Source: Streptomyces sp. NRRL F-6131 (lineage in GTDB: Bacteria > Actinomycetota > Actinomycetes > Streptomycetales > Streptomycetaceae). From it: a stretch of 64,000 bases of DNA. Below the pieces are notes generated by a model. That model was not told where the DNA came from and did not search any database. It saw nothing but the letters and a program-made list of their open reading frames with translations. Below are positions 51,472-60,751 of this stretch, one piece after another. A program made the translations under genes and the position numbers. Every line of letters starts with the position of its first letter. Position 1 is the first letter of the stretch. The stretch is from NCBI GenBank assembly GCA_000719695.1, contig JOHN01000024.1, positions 1-64,000 of the forward strand, given 5' to 3'.

Positions 51472-52116
51472 TCAGGCCGGCCGCTCCAGACGGACCAGGG
51501 CGTCCACCGCCTCGGCGGCGGTCCCGCCGTCCCCCGCCCCGCGGTGGCCCGCATCGGCGGCGACGGGCCGGCGGACCCGTTCGGCCCGCACGGTCCGCAG
51601 ACCGGCGCCGGCCAGGTCGGCGAGGACGTCCTCGGGGGCGTAGAGCACGGCCGGGTCCTGCGGGCCGCCGACCCCCTCGGTCGGATTGGTGACGTCGTGG
51701 CCGACCACCAGCAGGGTGCCGCCGGGTGCGAGTGCCTCCGCGGCGCTGCGCAGCGCCGCCCGGCGGTCCTCGGCGGGGAGCTGGAGGTAGGCGACCACGA
51801 CCAGGTCGTAACCCTCCGGCGGGGCCTCGAAGCCGCGGGCGTCGCCGTGCCGCCAGGTCAGCCGGTCGGCGACCTCGTCGGGCAGCGAGGCGGTGAGCCG
51901 TTCGGCGCGGCCGAGGGCGACGGTGGAGAAGTCGAGGCCGGTGACCTCCCAGCCGAGGGTGGCGAGCCACATGCTGTTGCGGCCCTCCCCGGCGGCGAGG
52001 TCCAGGGCCCGCCCGGGGGTGAGACCGGCCAGCTCGCGGACCACCCAGCGATTGGGCTCGGTGCCCCAGACCAGCTCGCTCGCGGCGTAGCGTTCGTCCC
52101 AGGCGCGGCTGTCCAT
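51472..52116 (-). CDS. class I SAM-dependent methyltransferase
   Basis: 214 residues from ATG 52116. Motif I LDLAAGEGRNSMWLA (about residues 37-51), GLDFS (motif post-I), YDLVVVAYLQL and LAPGGTLLVVGHD follow the thiopurine/UbiE-like methyltransferase order. The N-terminus MDSRAWDERYAASELVWG is typical of small tellurite-resistance (TehB-like) or detoxifying methyltransferases. Substrate not predictable. It diverges from the chitinase gene. Confidence 0.83.
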   Translation of the reverse strand: MDSRAWDERYAASELVWGTEPNRWVVRELAGLTPGRALDLAAGEGRNSMWLATLGWEVTGLDFSTVALGRAERLTASLPDEVADRLTWRHGDARGFEAPPEGYDLVVVAYLQLPAEDRRAALRSAAEALAPGGTLLVVGHDVTNPTEGVGGPQDPAVLYAPEDVLADLAGAGLRTVRAERVRRPVAADAGHRGAGDGGTAAEAVDALVRLERPA

Positions 52117-52234
52117 GACCCGTTCTCCGTTCGACGCGGGGACTTCTCGGGAGGCCACCGTACCGGTCCGGCGCCCGCCCCAGCGGCCGTGCGGCCGCCG
52201 ACGATCCACCCAGCGGACACCCTTGACGGCGAAT

Positions 52235-52250
52235 ATTGGTCCAGTCCAAT
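52235..52250. promoter_or_regulatory. DasR-like operator (dre) before the chitinase
   Basis: ATTGGTCCAGTCCAAT agrees at about 12 of 16 places with the DasR consensus (A-TGGTCTAGACCA-T) and is almost symmetric. It overlaps a promoter with TTGACG at 52223-52228. In Streptomyces, chitinase genes carry such elements and DasR, sensing glucosamine phosphates, represses them. The assignment is by resemblance. Confidence 0.6.
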
Positions 52251-52456
52251 CTGTGATGTCGTGAAGTTCCGGCCCCGGCCGGTCCGCGCTACCGCATTCG
52301 CACACCCTGTCGCACCCCGCGCCACCGCACCCCGCCGCACCTGCTCCGCCGCATGTGCTCACCCGACCGCGCGCCCCCACAGCGCCCGGTCCGGCTCCCC
52401 TGGCCCACCCGGGCCGTCGCACCGCCGGAAACCCCACTCCTCCGGAGGACAACCGC

Positions 52457-54850
52457 ATGCACGACCGTGTCATGTCCGCGCGCCCTGCTGAGCGCCGGAC
52501 CGTCGCGCCGCGCCGCAGGGCGCTCGCGCTCGCCCTGGCCGCCACGCTCAGTACCGGCGGCGCCGCACTCGCGCTCACGCTCGACACCGCCTCGGCCGCC
52601 GCCGTCAACCTGCTGACCAACGCGGACCTGGAGACCGGCACCCTGGCCGGCTGGACCTGTGCCAACGGATCGGTGGTCAGCACCCCCGTCCACGGCGGGG
52701 GTTACGCGCTCAACGGCGCCGCCTCGGCGGCCGACACCGCCGAGTGCCGGCAGACGGTCGCCGTCCTGCCGAACACCACCTACACCCTGGCCGGCTGGGT
52801 CCGGGGCAGCTACGTCTACCTCGGCGCGACCGGGACCGGCGTCAACTCCCAGAGCTGGACGCCCGGTGCGACCGCCTGGACGCAGCTGAGCACCACCTTC
52901 ACCACCGGCGCGAGCACCACCTCGGTCACGGTCTTCACACACGGCTGGTACGGCACCGGCGCGTACCAGGCCGACGACCTGAGCCTGACCGGACCGGCCG
53001 GGCCGACCGGCACCGCCAGCCCCACGGCCACCGGCAGCCCTACCGCCAGCCCGACCGTCACCAGCAGCCCGACGGCCACCGGCAGCCCCACGGCGTCCAA
53101 CAGCCCGACGGCGTCGAACAGCCCGACGGCGTCGAACAGCCCGACGGCGTCGAACAGCCCGACCGCGACCACCAGCCCCACGGCGACCGGCACCGCCACG
53201 GTGACGCCGACGGCGACCTCCACCGGCACCGGGCCCGCCGGGGACGGCAAGGTCACCACGCCGACCGGCGTCACCGTCACCAAGGTCACCCACAACGCCG
53301 TGGTCCTCCGGTGGCAGCCGTCCACCGCGACCGCCGGGGACGACCCGGTCGCCTACAAGGTCTACGCGGGCGACCAGTTGGTGGCCACCTCGATGGGCAC
53401 CTCGGTCGCGGTCAGCTCACTGCTGCCGACCCGCGGCTACGCCTTCACCGTCCAGGCCTACTCCGGCAGCCACGCCTCCGCCCAGTCGGCCCGGGTGAGC
53501 ACCACCACCGCCGCCGCGCCCGCCAACAGCCCCGTCCGCTCGGCCTACTTCGACCAGTGGGGCGTCTACGAGAACGCGTACCACGCCAAGAACGTCGACA
53601 CCAGCGGCGCCGCGGGCAAGCTGGACGTCATCAACTACGCGTTCGCCAACATCCACCCGACCAACCTGACCTGCTTCCAGGCGGTCAAGGCCTCGGACTC
53701 GGCGAACGAGAACAACCCCAACGCCGGGGACGGCGCCGGTGACGCTTACGCCGACTACCAGGCCGACTACAACGGCGCGGCCAGCGTCGACGGCAGCGCC
53801 GACACCTGGGAGCAGCCGCTCAAGGGCAACTTCAACCAGCTGCGCCAGCTGAAGGCCAAGTACCCGAACCTGCGGTTCACCATCTCGATCGGCGGCTGGA
53901 CGTACTCCAAGTACTTCTCGGACGCGGCCGCCAGTGACGCCTCCCGCAAGAAGTTCGTCTCCTCCTGCCTGGACATGTTCCTCAAGGGGAACCTGCCGAC
54001 CAACGTGGCCGGCGACCCGGCGGGCGGCGCGGCCTCGGCGGCCGGCCTGTTCGACGGTGTCGACCTCGACTGGGAGTACCCGGGCTCGGCCGGCGGCCAC
54101 ACCGGCAACCACACCTCCCCCGCCGACAAGCAGAACTTCACCCTGCTGCTGAAGGAGTTCCGCACCCAGCTGGACACCCTCGGCAACGCCCAGGGCAAGA
54201 AGTTCCTGCTGACGGCGGCGCTGCCCAGCGGCCAGGACAAGATCGCGCAGCTGGAGACCGACAAAATCGGCGCCTACCTCGACTACGCCGACATCATGAC
54301 CTACGACATGCACGGCGCCTGGGACGCCAAGGGCCCGACCAACCACCAGGACCCGCTGCACGACAGCCCGGCCGACCCGACCACGCCGATCACCCCGGGC
54401 AACCGGAAGTACAACATCGACACCACGCTCACCGCGTACACCACCGGCCTGCCGGAGTACGGCATCGCGGGCGGCTTCCCGGCGAACAAGCTGGTGCTGG
54501 GCGTGCCGTTCTACTGGCGCGGCTGGACGGGCGTCCCGGCCGGCTCGAACTTCGGCCTGTACCAGAGCGCGACCGGCCCGACCCCGGCCAAGCCGCTCAG
54601 CGCCGAAGCCGGTCTGGCCGCCTGGAAGGAGCTCAACGCCACCGCCGCCAACACCCACTGGGACCCGGTGACCGAGTCCTCCTGGGTCTACGACGGCACC
54701 AACTTCTGGACCGGTGACACCCCGCAGGCCGTGCAGGCCCGCGGCGCGTACGCCAGGAGCAAGGGTCTGGCGGGGATGTTCGCCTTCTCCCTGGAGAACG
54801 ACGACGCCTCGGGGACGATGCTCAACGCGATGAGCAGCAGCCTGAACTGA
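52457..54850 (+). CDS. secreted GH18 chitinase with CBM and FnIII domains
   Basis: 797 residues, ATG 52457 behind GGAGG. Signal peptide with twin Arg-rich region (APRRRALALALAATLS); a jelly-roll carbohydrate-binding domain (about 48-180, LLTNADLETGTLAGWTC, ending ADDLSLTGP), a Thr/Ser/Pro linker with NSPTAS repeats, a fibronectin III domain (about 265-350), then a GH18 subfamily A barrel with DGVDLDWE (Asp533, Asp536, Asp538, catalytic Glu540). Degrades chitin outside the cell. The DasR-like site upstream implies induction by chitin breakdown products. Confidence 0.95.
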   Translation: MHDRVMSARPAERRTVAPRRRALALALAATLSTGGAALALTLDTASAAAVNLLTNADLETGTLAGWTCANGSVVSTPVHGGGYALNGAASAADTAECRQTVAVLPNTTYTLAGWVRGSYVYLGATGTGVNSQSWTPGATAWTQLSTTFTTGASTTSVTVFTHGWYGTGAYQADDLSLTGPAGPTGTASPTATGSPTASPTVTSSPTATGSPTASNSPTASNSPTASNSPTASNSPTATTSPTATGTATVTPTATSTGTGPAGDGKVTTPTGVTVTKVTHNAVVLRWQPSTATAGDDPVAYKVYAGDQLVATSMGTSVAVSSLLPTRGYAFTVQAYSGSHASAQSARVSTTTAAAPANSPVRSAYFDQWGVYENAYHAKNVDTSGAAGKLDVINYAFANIHPTNLTCFQAVKASDSANENNPNAGDGAGDAYADYQADYNGAASVDGSADTWEQPLKGNFNQLRQLKAKYPNLRFTISIGGWTYSKYFSDAAASDASRKKFVSSCLDMFLKGNLPTNVAGDPAGGAASAAGLFDGVDLDWEYPGSAGGHTGNHTSPADKQNFTLLLKEFRTQLDTLGNAQGKKFLLTAALPSGQDKIAQLETDKIGAYLDYADIMTYDMHGAWDAKGPTNHQDPLHDSPADPTTPITPGNRKYNIDTTLTAYTTGLPEYGIAGGFPANKLVLGVPFYWRGWTGVPAGSNFGLYQSATGPTPAKPLSAEAGLAAWKELNATAANTHWDPVTESSWVYDGTNFWTGDTPQAVQARGAYARSKGLAGMFAFSLENDDASGTMLNAMSSSLN
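53090..53161 (+). repeat. 18-bp in-frame repeat in the chitinase linker
   Basis: Four consecutive 18-base units (ACGGCGTCGAACAGCCCG; the first differs at one base) encode TASNSP repeats. Identity at the DNA level, beyond what the peptide needs, indicates recent expansion. Confidence 0.92.
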
Positions 54851-54886
54851 CGTCGGCCTGAACTGACGTCGCGGCGCGGAACGGCG

Positions 54887-54916
54887 GGGGCCGACCGGTT
54901 CGTTCCGGTCGGCCCC
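54887..54916 (+). terminator. hairpin terminator after the chitinase gene
   Basis: GGGGCCGACCGG and CCGGTCGGCCCC pair perfectly around TTCGTT, 36 bases after the stop. Just before it CCTGAACTGACGTCG is repeated in tandem (54841-54871) and contains the stop codon in its first copy. Confidence 0.85.
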
Positions 54917-54982
54917 TTCGCGTCAGTCGGTCCGGTACTCCCGTCCGCCCGGTACTCCGGTCGGCTCAGTGCTCCGGCCGGC

Positions 54983-55612
54983 TCAGCGCTCCGGCACCGG
55001 GTCGACGCGGTTCCGGCGCCGGGCCGCGGCGGGGCGGCAGCGCAGCAGTCGACCGGCCGTGAGGCGGGCGCCGCGCACCGCGCCGTGCCGGTGCAGCGCC
55101 TGCACCGCGTAGGTCGAGCAGCTCGGCGTGTACAGGCAGCAGTCCGGGCGGTTGGGGCTGATCTCGGTGCGGTAGTGGCGCACGGCGCCGTACATCACCC
55201 CCGCGACCAGGCCCCGCGGCGGGGGCGCGGACGGGTCGGTGCCGCGCGCCGCTCCCCGGGGCCGCCCGGCCCGGCCGCCGGTGAGGGCGAACCGCAGGCC
55301 CGCCACGGTCATCACCGGGAACAGGGCGAGCAGGCAGGGGCCGTCGCACCCACCGCCGCCACCGCCCCCGCAACCCCCGTTGCCCCCGCCACCACCGCAG
55401 CCGCCGTTGCCGCCGTTGCCGCAGCCGGACGGCAGGTAGTCGTCGAAGTCGTTGTCCTTCTTCCGCTCCCCGTGCCGGCGCAGGTACGCCTTCCACTCCT
55501 TCTGCTGGCGCTTGCGCCGACGCCGTTCCTCGGCCGGCAGCCACCACCAGGCCCGTCCGGGGCGTCGGGTCGTCGGGAACTGTTCGCCCTGACCGGGCGG
55601 TTGGTGGGCCAC
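54983..55612 (-). CDS. yidD: YidD-like protein with Gly/Cys-rich N-terminal extension
   Basis: 209 residues. The C-terminal 75 residues are YidD (membrane protein insertion efficiency factor): HYRTEISPNRPDCCLYTPSCS and TYAVQALHRHGAVRGARLTAGRL, with its three conserved cysteines. The N-terminal half has basic ERRRRKRQQKEWKAYLRRHG, then a run of Gly with five cysteines spaced by Gly (residues about 64-92), then a short hydrophobic part. A stand-alone YidD has about 75-100 residues; this one is not next to yidC or rnpA. Role beyond YidD is unknown. Confidence 0.82.
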   Translation of the reverse strand: MAHQPPGQGEQFPTTRRPGRAWWWLPAEERRRRKRQQKEWKAYLRRHGERKKDNDFDDYLPSGCGNGGNGGCGGGGGNGGCGGGGGGGCDGPCLLALFPVMTVAGLRFALTGGRAGRPRGAARGTDPSAPPPRGLVAGVMYGAVRHYRTEISPNRPDCCLYTPSCSTYAVQALHRHGAVRGARLTAGRLLRCRPAAARRRNRVDPVPER

Positions 55613-55725
55613 TGCTCGCGATTCCTCTCGGCGCGCACGCCGGGGCCGACCCCCAACGGCCCGATCAGATTATCGAAGGCCCGGATTCATGGGGGTCGGC
55701 CCGCAGGAGGATCCCGAAGGGGTGC

Positions 55726-56499
55726 TCAGTCGCTCCCGCCACCCAGGGTGGGGAACAGGTCGGTGAACGTCTGGGTGGTGACCGAGACGCTCCGGCCGAA
55801 CGGGTCGTCGAAGTCCCAGATCAGGAAGAGCAGGAAGGCGATCAGCGCGCTGAACGCCCCGGCCAGCAGCAACTCCCGGCGGGAGCGCCGGATCTGCAGG
55901 GCGAACACCATGCCGACCGTCACCACGGCGCCGACGATCAGGCCGAACCAGACCACCCCCGGCATCGTCGGACCGGCGTTCTGACCGCGCGCGTTGCGGG
56001 CGTCGTCGGCGATGCTGATCCGGTCCAGGATCGGCTGGTAGGACTGCGCCTCCAGGTCCGAGGCGGGGGGCCGGGTCGCGACGTCGGTGCGCAGCTTGTC
56101 CAGCAACTCGGTGCCGCGCTCGGAGATCTCGCCGTGCTCGCGCATGTACGTCCACTCCACGTCGACCACGTAGGAGACGTAGGCGTCGACATCGGCGCGG
56201 ACCTTGTCGCGGAACTCCACCGGGTAGACCTGCGCCCGCGCGCTGACCTCGTGCAGCGCCTGCGCCTCGCGGAAGACGTCGTCCTGCGCGACACCGCGCG
56301 TCTCCCAGACGCCGGCGATGGCGAGGCCGAGCACGATCGCGTAGACCACGCCGATCATCATCGTCATGTACTCGATGACATCGGGTGTCTCGTCGGTGTC
56401 CTCGTCCTCACCGGCGCGGCGGTGCCTCAACAGCACCACCGCCACCACGACGGCACAGGCCGCCAGCATGGCGATGGCCAGCGCCAACCATTCGGACAT
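55726..56499 (-). CDS. DUF4239 (bestrophin-like) membrane protein
   Basis: 257 residues, ATG 56499 behind AAAGGAG. Helices at 4-24, about 46-66, 188-208 and 216-236, with an external or cytoplasmic helical insertion in the middle (VYPVEFRDKVRADVDAYVSYV). The order and the GVWFGLIVGAVVTVGMVF-like ending fit DUF4239, a family compared with bestrophin-type channels. Ion selectivity unknown. The FDDPFGRSVSV segment after the last helix is conserved in the family. Confidence 0.8.
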   Translation of the reverse strand: MSEWLALAIAMLAACAVVVAVVLLRHRRAGEDEDTDETPDVIEYMTMMIGVVYAIVLGLAIAGVWETRGVAQDDVFREAQALHEVSARAQVYPVEFRDKVRADVDAYVSYVVDVEWTYMREHGEISERGTELLDKLRTDVATRPPASDLEAQSYQPILDRISIADDARNARGQNAGPTMPGVVWFGLIVGAVVTVGMVFALQIRRSRRELLLAGAFSALIAFLLFLIWDFDDPFGRSVSVTTQTFTDLFPTLGGGSD

Positions 56500-56687
56500 C
56501 GGGACTCCTTTCTGGGTCGGGGATCGACAGGGGTCGATCGGAAACAGTCGGGGACGTACGCGGGGCCGCACCGGCCCGGGCGCACGGGGAACCGGAACGC
56601 CCGGGCACGGGGGCTTCGGGAGATTTCAGAGCGTCAGGGCTCCGGAGTTCCGGGCTCCGGAGCTTCGAAACGTCGGGCCGAGCGGCG

Positions 56688-57773
56688 TCAGGAGCCGCTC
56701 CCGCCTCCGGAACCGCCGGAACCGCCGGAACCCGCGGACCCTGACGAGCCGCCGGAGCCGCCGCGGCCGCCACCACGGCCCCCGCCTCCTCCGCCGCGCG
56801 GGCGCAGTGCCGCCACGGCGAGGACGGCGGGCACGGTGACGACCAGCATGGTGCGGGTCGGCGAGCTGCCGTGGTGCCGCTCCGGCGACATCACGGGCGG
56901 CGCGGCCGGCACGGGCCGCAGCGTCGTCGGGGCCGGACGCACCGGGGCCGGAGCCGAGGGCGTCGGCGCGGGCGGCGACGGGGCCGGCGGCTCGGGGGCC
57001 GGTGCCGGGGGCGGCGGCACCACCGGCGGAGCGGACGGTCGCGGGCTCGCCGGTCGGGGCGAGGGGGCCGGCGGCGACGGGGTGGGAGCGGGCTGCCGGG
57101 GCGACGCGGCCGGCCGGGTGGGCGTCGGCGTCGGAACGGGCGGGGCCGGCGGTACCGGCGCCGGTGTCGGGGTGGGCACCGGGGTCGGGGTGGGCACCGG
57201 GGTCGGGGTCGGCACCGGAGTCGGCACCGGGGTGGGTGTGGGTACCGGCGTCGGCGTGGGAGTCGGGGTCGGCTTCGGCGTCGCGGTGGGGCTCGGTTTC
57301 GGCCTGGGGGTCGTCGGGGTCGGCGTCGGCGTCGGGCAGGGGTGGTGGTGCCAGGGCCAGGATGGCCAGGGCTTGGGAGGACACGGCTTCGGATGCGGGT
57401 GGTGCGGGATCCCGGAGAGGTCGACGTCGACGCCCACCTCGACGTCCACGTCCACGTCGACGTCCACGCCGTCCCGGCCGACCCCGACCGACACGTCCGT
57501 ACTGGTGCAGACACAGGTCTCGACGACCGGCCCGTGCGGGTGCCCGCCGTGCTGCGCCGCCGGTGGGCGGGCGACGGCCGAACCGCTCAACAGGGCGCAG
57601 AGCGCGGCCACTCCGGCGGCCGCGCCGGCCAGCCGGGCCCGTCGCCCGCGCAGGCCGGCGGATAACGCGGCTTCGCGGCCGCCCGGGCCGCTGCCCCCGG
57701 CCGGACCGGCGGCGCGGCGACCGGCGGCGCCGCGACCGGTCGCGCCGTTCACCGGCGTCGGGTCCGCGGTCAC
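56688..57773 (-). CDS. Pro-rich surface protein with C-terminal helix
   Basis: 361 residues from GTG 57773, GGGAGGA at seven bases. An Arg-rich N-region and signal segment (about 45-68) lead to a mature part with CVCT, alternating VDVDVD, a His/Pro/Trp region, and a long PTPVPTPTP stalk (about 147-300). A membrane helix near the end ([17 protein letters not shown]) is followed by a Gly/Ser-rich cytoplasmic tail. Likely a cell-wall-spanning anchor protein. DNA under the stalk is a short-period repeat (about 57150-57330) on the minus strand. No enzymatic motif; not a chaplin. Confidence 0.6.
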   Translation of the reverse strand: MTADPTPVNGATGRGAAGRRAAGPAGGSGPGGREAALSAGLRGRRARLAGAAAGVAALCALLSGSAVARPPAAQHGGHPHGPVVETCVCTSTDVSVGVGRDGVDVDVDVDVEVGVDVDLSGIPHHPHPKPCPPKPWPSWPWHHHPCPTPTPTPTTPRPKPSPTATPKPTPTPTPTPVPTPTPVPTPVPTPTPVPTPTPVPTPTPAPVPPAPPVPTPTPTRPAASPRQPAPTPSPPAPSPRPASPRPSAPPVVPPPPAPAPEPPAPSPPAPTPSAPAPVRPAPTTLRPVPAAPPVMSPERHHGSSPTRTMLVVTVPAVLAVAALRPRGGGGGGRGGGRGGSGGSSGSAGSGGSGGSGGGSGS

Positions 57774-58020
57774 GACGGTCCTCCCGCCGGTATCCGCAGG
57801 GACGGCTGGTGCTGCGACATGGGCTCCATGCACCTCTCGTGTCGTCAGGAGGGCCGGCCCGCGCCGGAAGGGGGGCCGACACCGGACGGCCCGCCGCGGG
57901 GGCGGGCCGTCCGGCATCAGGTGAAACGATCATGCGGTGGGCCGGTTACGGCCGACCGGGCGAGCCGTCCGGGGACGGCCCGCCCGGGCGCGCGTCACGG
58001 CACGCGCCGTACCGCGCGGC

Positions 58021-59427
58021 TCAGCGGCGGCCGTGCGCGATCTCGACGTTCTCCAGGACACCGACGGCGTCCGGCACCAGGATCGCGGCCGAGTAGTAGG
58101 CGCTGACCAGGTAGGAGATGATCGCCTTCTCGTCGATGCCCATGAACCGGACCGAGAGGCCCGGCTGGTACTCGTCCGGGATGCCGGTCTGGTGCAGGCC
58201 GATGACGCCCTGGTTGTCCTCCCCCGTCCGGATCACCAGGATGGAGCTGGTGTTCTCCTTGCTGATCGGGATCTTGTTGCAGGGCAGGATCGGCACGCCG
58301 CGCCACGCCGGCACCTGCTGCCCGCCGAGGTCGACGTGGTGCGGGTAGATCCCGCGCGCGTTGAGCTCACGGCCGATCGCCGCGATGGCCCGCGGGTGGG
58401 CGAGCAGGTAGTCGGGGTCGCGGCGGCGGTTGAGCAGCTCGTCCAGGTCGTCCGGGGTGGGCGGGCCCGAGTGGGTCTGGATCCGCTGGGCGAAGTCGGC
58501 GTTGTTGAGCAGGCCGAACTCCGGGTTGTTGACCAGCTCGTGCTCCTGGCGCTCGCGCAGCGCCTCGATGGTCAGCCGGAGCTGGTGCTCGATCTGGTTC
58601 ATCGGCTGGTTGTAGAGGTCGGCGACCCGGGTGTGCACCTTGAGGATCGTCTGCGCGACGCTCAGCTCGTACTCGCGGGGCTTCAGCTCGTAGTCCACGA
58701 ACGCGCCCGGCAGCTGGTACTCGCCGTGGTGGCCGGCCGACATGGCGATCTCGGCCTCGCCGCGCTCGTTCTGGCGCTGGAGCGGCAGGGCCAGGAAGGC
58801 GTCGAGGTGCTCCTGCAGCGCGGGCGAGTTGTCCCGGACCTGCTCGAAGTCCCGGCGGGGCAGCGAGAGCACGGTACCGGCGGTCACCGTCTTGGCGGTG
58901 AACTCCCAGACGGCGTCCTGGTCGAGCACGGACTGCTCGCCGAACCGGTCACCGTCACCGAGCACGCCGACCACCGTCTCGTCACCGTACTTGCCGGTGC
59001 CGATCTGGTTGATCTTGCCGTGTGCGATCAGGTAGATCCGGTCCGCGGGCTCGCCGCGCTCGGCCAGCACCTCGCCCGGGCCGAAGTCGCGCTGCTCGCA
59101 GCGGTCGGCCAGCGCGGTCAGCACCGCGTCGTCCTCGAAACCGCGCAGCAGGGCGAGTTCACCCAGCTCCTGCGGGATGACCCGGACCTCGGAGCCGGTC
59201 TTGATGAACTCGACCCGACCGTCACCGACGGTGTAGGTCAGTCGGCGGTTGACCCGGTAGGCGCCACCGGCGGCCTGCACCCAGGGCAGCACCTTGAGCA
59301 GCCAGCGGGAGGTGATCTCCTGCATCTGCGGCGCGGACTTGGTGGTCGTGGCGAGATTGCGGGCAGCGGCCGTCGTCAGGCTGGACTGCGCCACCTGCTG
59401 TGTCTCCGGGGGCGTCTCCACGGTCAT
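58021..59427 (-). CDS. family 2B encapsulin shell protein with cNMP-binding-like domain
   Basis: 468 residues, the family 2B size. N-terminus [20 protein letters not shown] then [17 protein letters not shown] (N-arm), a cyclic-nucleotide-binding-like insertion at about 85-205 ([25 protein letters not shown]) and the HK97-fold remainder ([34 protein letters not shown]-terminal [21 protein letters not shown]). Such genes are often annotated as Crp/Fnr regulators, but no HTH is present. Family 2B shells enclose enzymes such as 2-methylisoborneol synthase; no terpene synthase, prenyltransferase or desulfurase is next to this copy. Start ATG 59427 has GGAGAA upstream. Confidence 0.9.
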   Translation of the reverse strand: MTVETPPETQQVAQSSLTTAAARNLATTTKSAPQMQEITSRWLLKVLPWVQAAGGAYRVNRRLTYTVGDGRVEFIKTGSEVRVIPQELGELALLRGFEDDAVLTALADRCEQRDFGPGEVLAERGEPADRIYLIAHGKINQIGTGKYGDETVVGVLGDGDRFGEQSVLDQDAVWEFTAKTVTAGTVLSLPRRDFEQVRDNSPALQEHLDAFLALPLQRQNERGEAEIAMSAGHHGEYQLPGAFVDYELKPREYELSVAQTILKVHTRVADLYNQPMNQIEHQLRLTIEALRERQEHELVNNPEFGLLNNADFAQRIQTHSGPPTPDDLDELLNRRRDPDYLLAHPRAIAAIGRELNARGIYPHHVDLGGQQVPAWRGVPILPCNKIPISKENTSSILVIRTGEDNQGVIGLHQTGIPDEYQPGLSVRFMGIDEKAIISYLVSAYYSAAILVPDAVGVLENVEIAHGRR

Positions 59428-59766
59428 CGGCAGGGTTCTCCATTCGTGTGATCAGGTCACGCCGACCCGTCGCGCGACCGGCGGCAGCCGGAACCACGAT
59501 TCGACGGATCATCAGATACGCGTATTGGTGGGGGTGTTGGCGGTCTTCGCGATGCGGTGCGCCCGCTCGGGCGATCCATCGGAACCCTAGATCACCAACA
59601 CGCGACCCATCCGGTACGGCAGCCGAGTGCCCCCCGATAGGGTGAATCTCTCCGATCGGAAGGTTTGAATCCGAGGACCGCGCGCCAGTGCGCCGTCACG
59701 TTTCTGCGCATGCGAATCGTCCAGACGTAGGAACGATTCACTCCACCCGAACGGAGCAGCGCGAAA
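59428..59766. other. upstream region of the encapsulin gene
   Basis: AT-richer than the surroundings, with the palindrome ATACGCGTAT at 59516-59525 and several TTGG/AACC elements. A GTGTTGG/CCAACAC pair lies about 60 bases apart near 59534-59601. No gene recognised; the promoter of the encapsulin gene should be here. Confidence 0.5.
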
Positions 59767-59795
59767 GCCCGCACCCCAGCCGATGGGGCGCGGGC
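59767..59795 (-). terminator. hairpin after the KamA-like pseudogene
   Basis: GCCCGC-A-CCCCA pairs with TGGGG-C-GCGGGC around GCCGA. A second dyad, TGTTCGAG/CTCGAACA with one base between (59808-59824), lies next to it. Both follow the 3' end of the aminomutase remnant. Confidence 0.55.
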
Positions 59796-59846
59796 TCGAC
59801 AAACACCTGTTCGAGGCTCGAACAGAGTGCGAACGGGGATCGCGGA

Positions 59847-60598
59847 TCAGACCGGCACGGGCTCCCCGGCGAACCTCGGCTCGGTGGTGAACCACGGCCG
59901 CCGCTCGAACGGCGCCGGCCTCAACTCGTCGAACCAGGTGGCCCGTTCGCCGTAGCGGGCGAAGAACGGCAGCCCCACCCGGTCCGCCTCGCGGGCCTGC
60001 AGGAAGCGGCGGACGAAGACCCGCTCACCGCCGATGTCGGCCACCCCGTCCAGGCAGACCTTCCCCGGACCGGTCGACATCACCGGCCCGCGCGGCGTCC
60101 GGATCGGTGGTGAAGCGGTGCGGCCACCAGGCCAGCGCCTTGGTGCCCAGCCGGATCGTCCGCAGGTGCTCGGCGCCGGGGCCGAGCAGCGGTTCGACGT
60201 AGCCGGCCGGCTGGGCGGTGGACATGGTCAGCGGATCACCACCGGAGATCAGCACATCGGAGACCTCCCGGTGGGCCCGCAGGTACTCCAGCGCGGTCAC
60301 CGCTCCCGGCAGGCTCTGCCGCAGGTCCGGCTCGCCGACGAACTGGGCCCAGCGGAGGCAGTAGCCGCAGTAGGCGTGGCAGCTCTGCCCCTGGGCGGGG
60401 AAGAGCAGCACCGTCTCCCGGTCCTTGTGCTGGAGGCCCGGCACCGGCCGGCCGTCGAGCCGGGGCACGTTCTCCTCCAGTCGGCCGCCCGGGTGCGGAT
60501 TGGGCGCCCGCCCCGGCGAGCCGGGGCAGCCCGGCCAGCCGGTGCCCGGGGACGGCGCGCAGCTTCGGCCGCCGCCCGGCCTCCGCGTCGTCGTTCAC
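59847..60598 (-). pseudogene. KamA-like radical SAM protein remnant, two internal deletions
   Basis: Three pieces in changing frames match one lysine-2,3-aminomutase-like protein. Piece 1 (from GTG 60598) reads KLRAVPGHRLAGLPRLAG. Piece 2 (60105-60505) reads NPHPGGRLEENVPRLDG, then RETVLLFPAQGQSCHAYCGYC with the Cys-x3-Cys-x2-Cys cluster and ISGGDPL, to HRFTTDPDA. Piece 3 (59847-60083) reads STGPGKVCLDGVADIGGERV to the normal C-terminus. Family members are near 450 residues; about 250 remain, so each junction lost perhaps 80-100 residues plus frame. The product cannot be functional unless the assembly is wrong. Confidence 0.8.
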
Positions 60599-60751
60599 GC
60601 CCTGGTTCCGTACGGTTCGCACCCGAGCCACCCTTCGCCCGGCCGCTCCCCGCGGCCCTGCGGGCGGCCTGACCTTCGGGTCATGACCACGCGCCAGGGG
60701 GCGTGTGGGAGCCGTTCGTCGGGACCACGTGCTCCCGCTGTCCGGCCGGAG

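Noticed and set aside
59808..59824. TGTTCGAG/CTCGAACA as a tRNA T-arm or LexA box
   Set aside because: No cloverleaf can be formed around it, and the half-sites are in the opposite order to the actinobacterial SOS box (TCGAAC-N4-GTTCGA).
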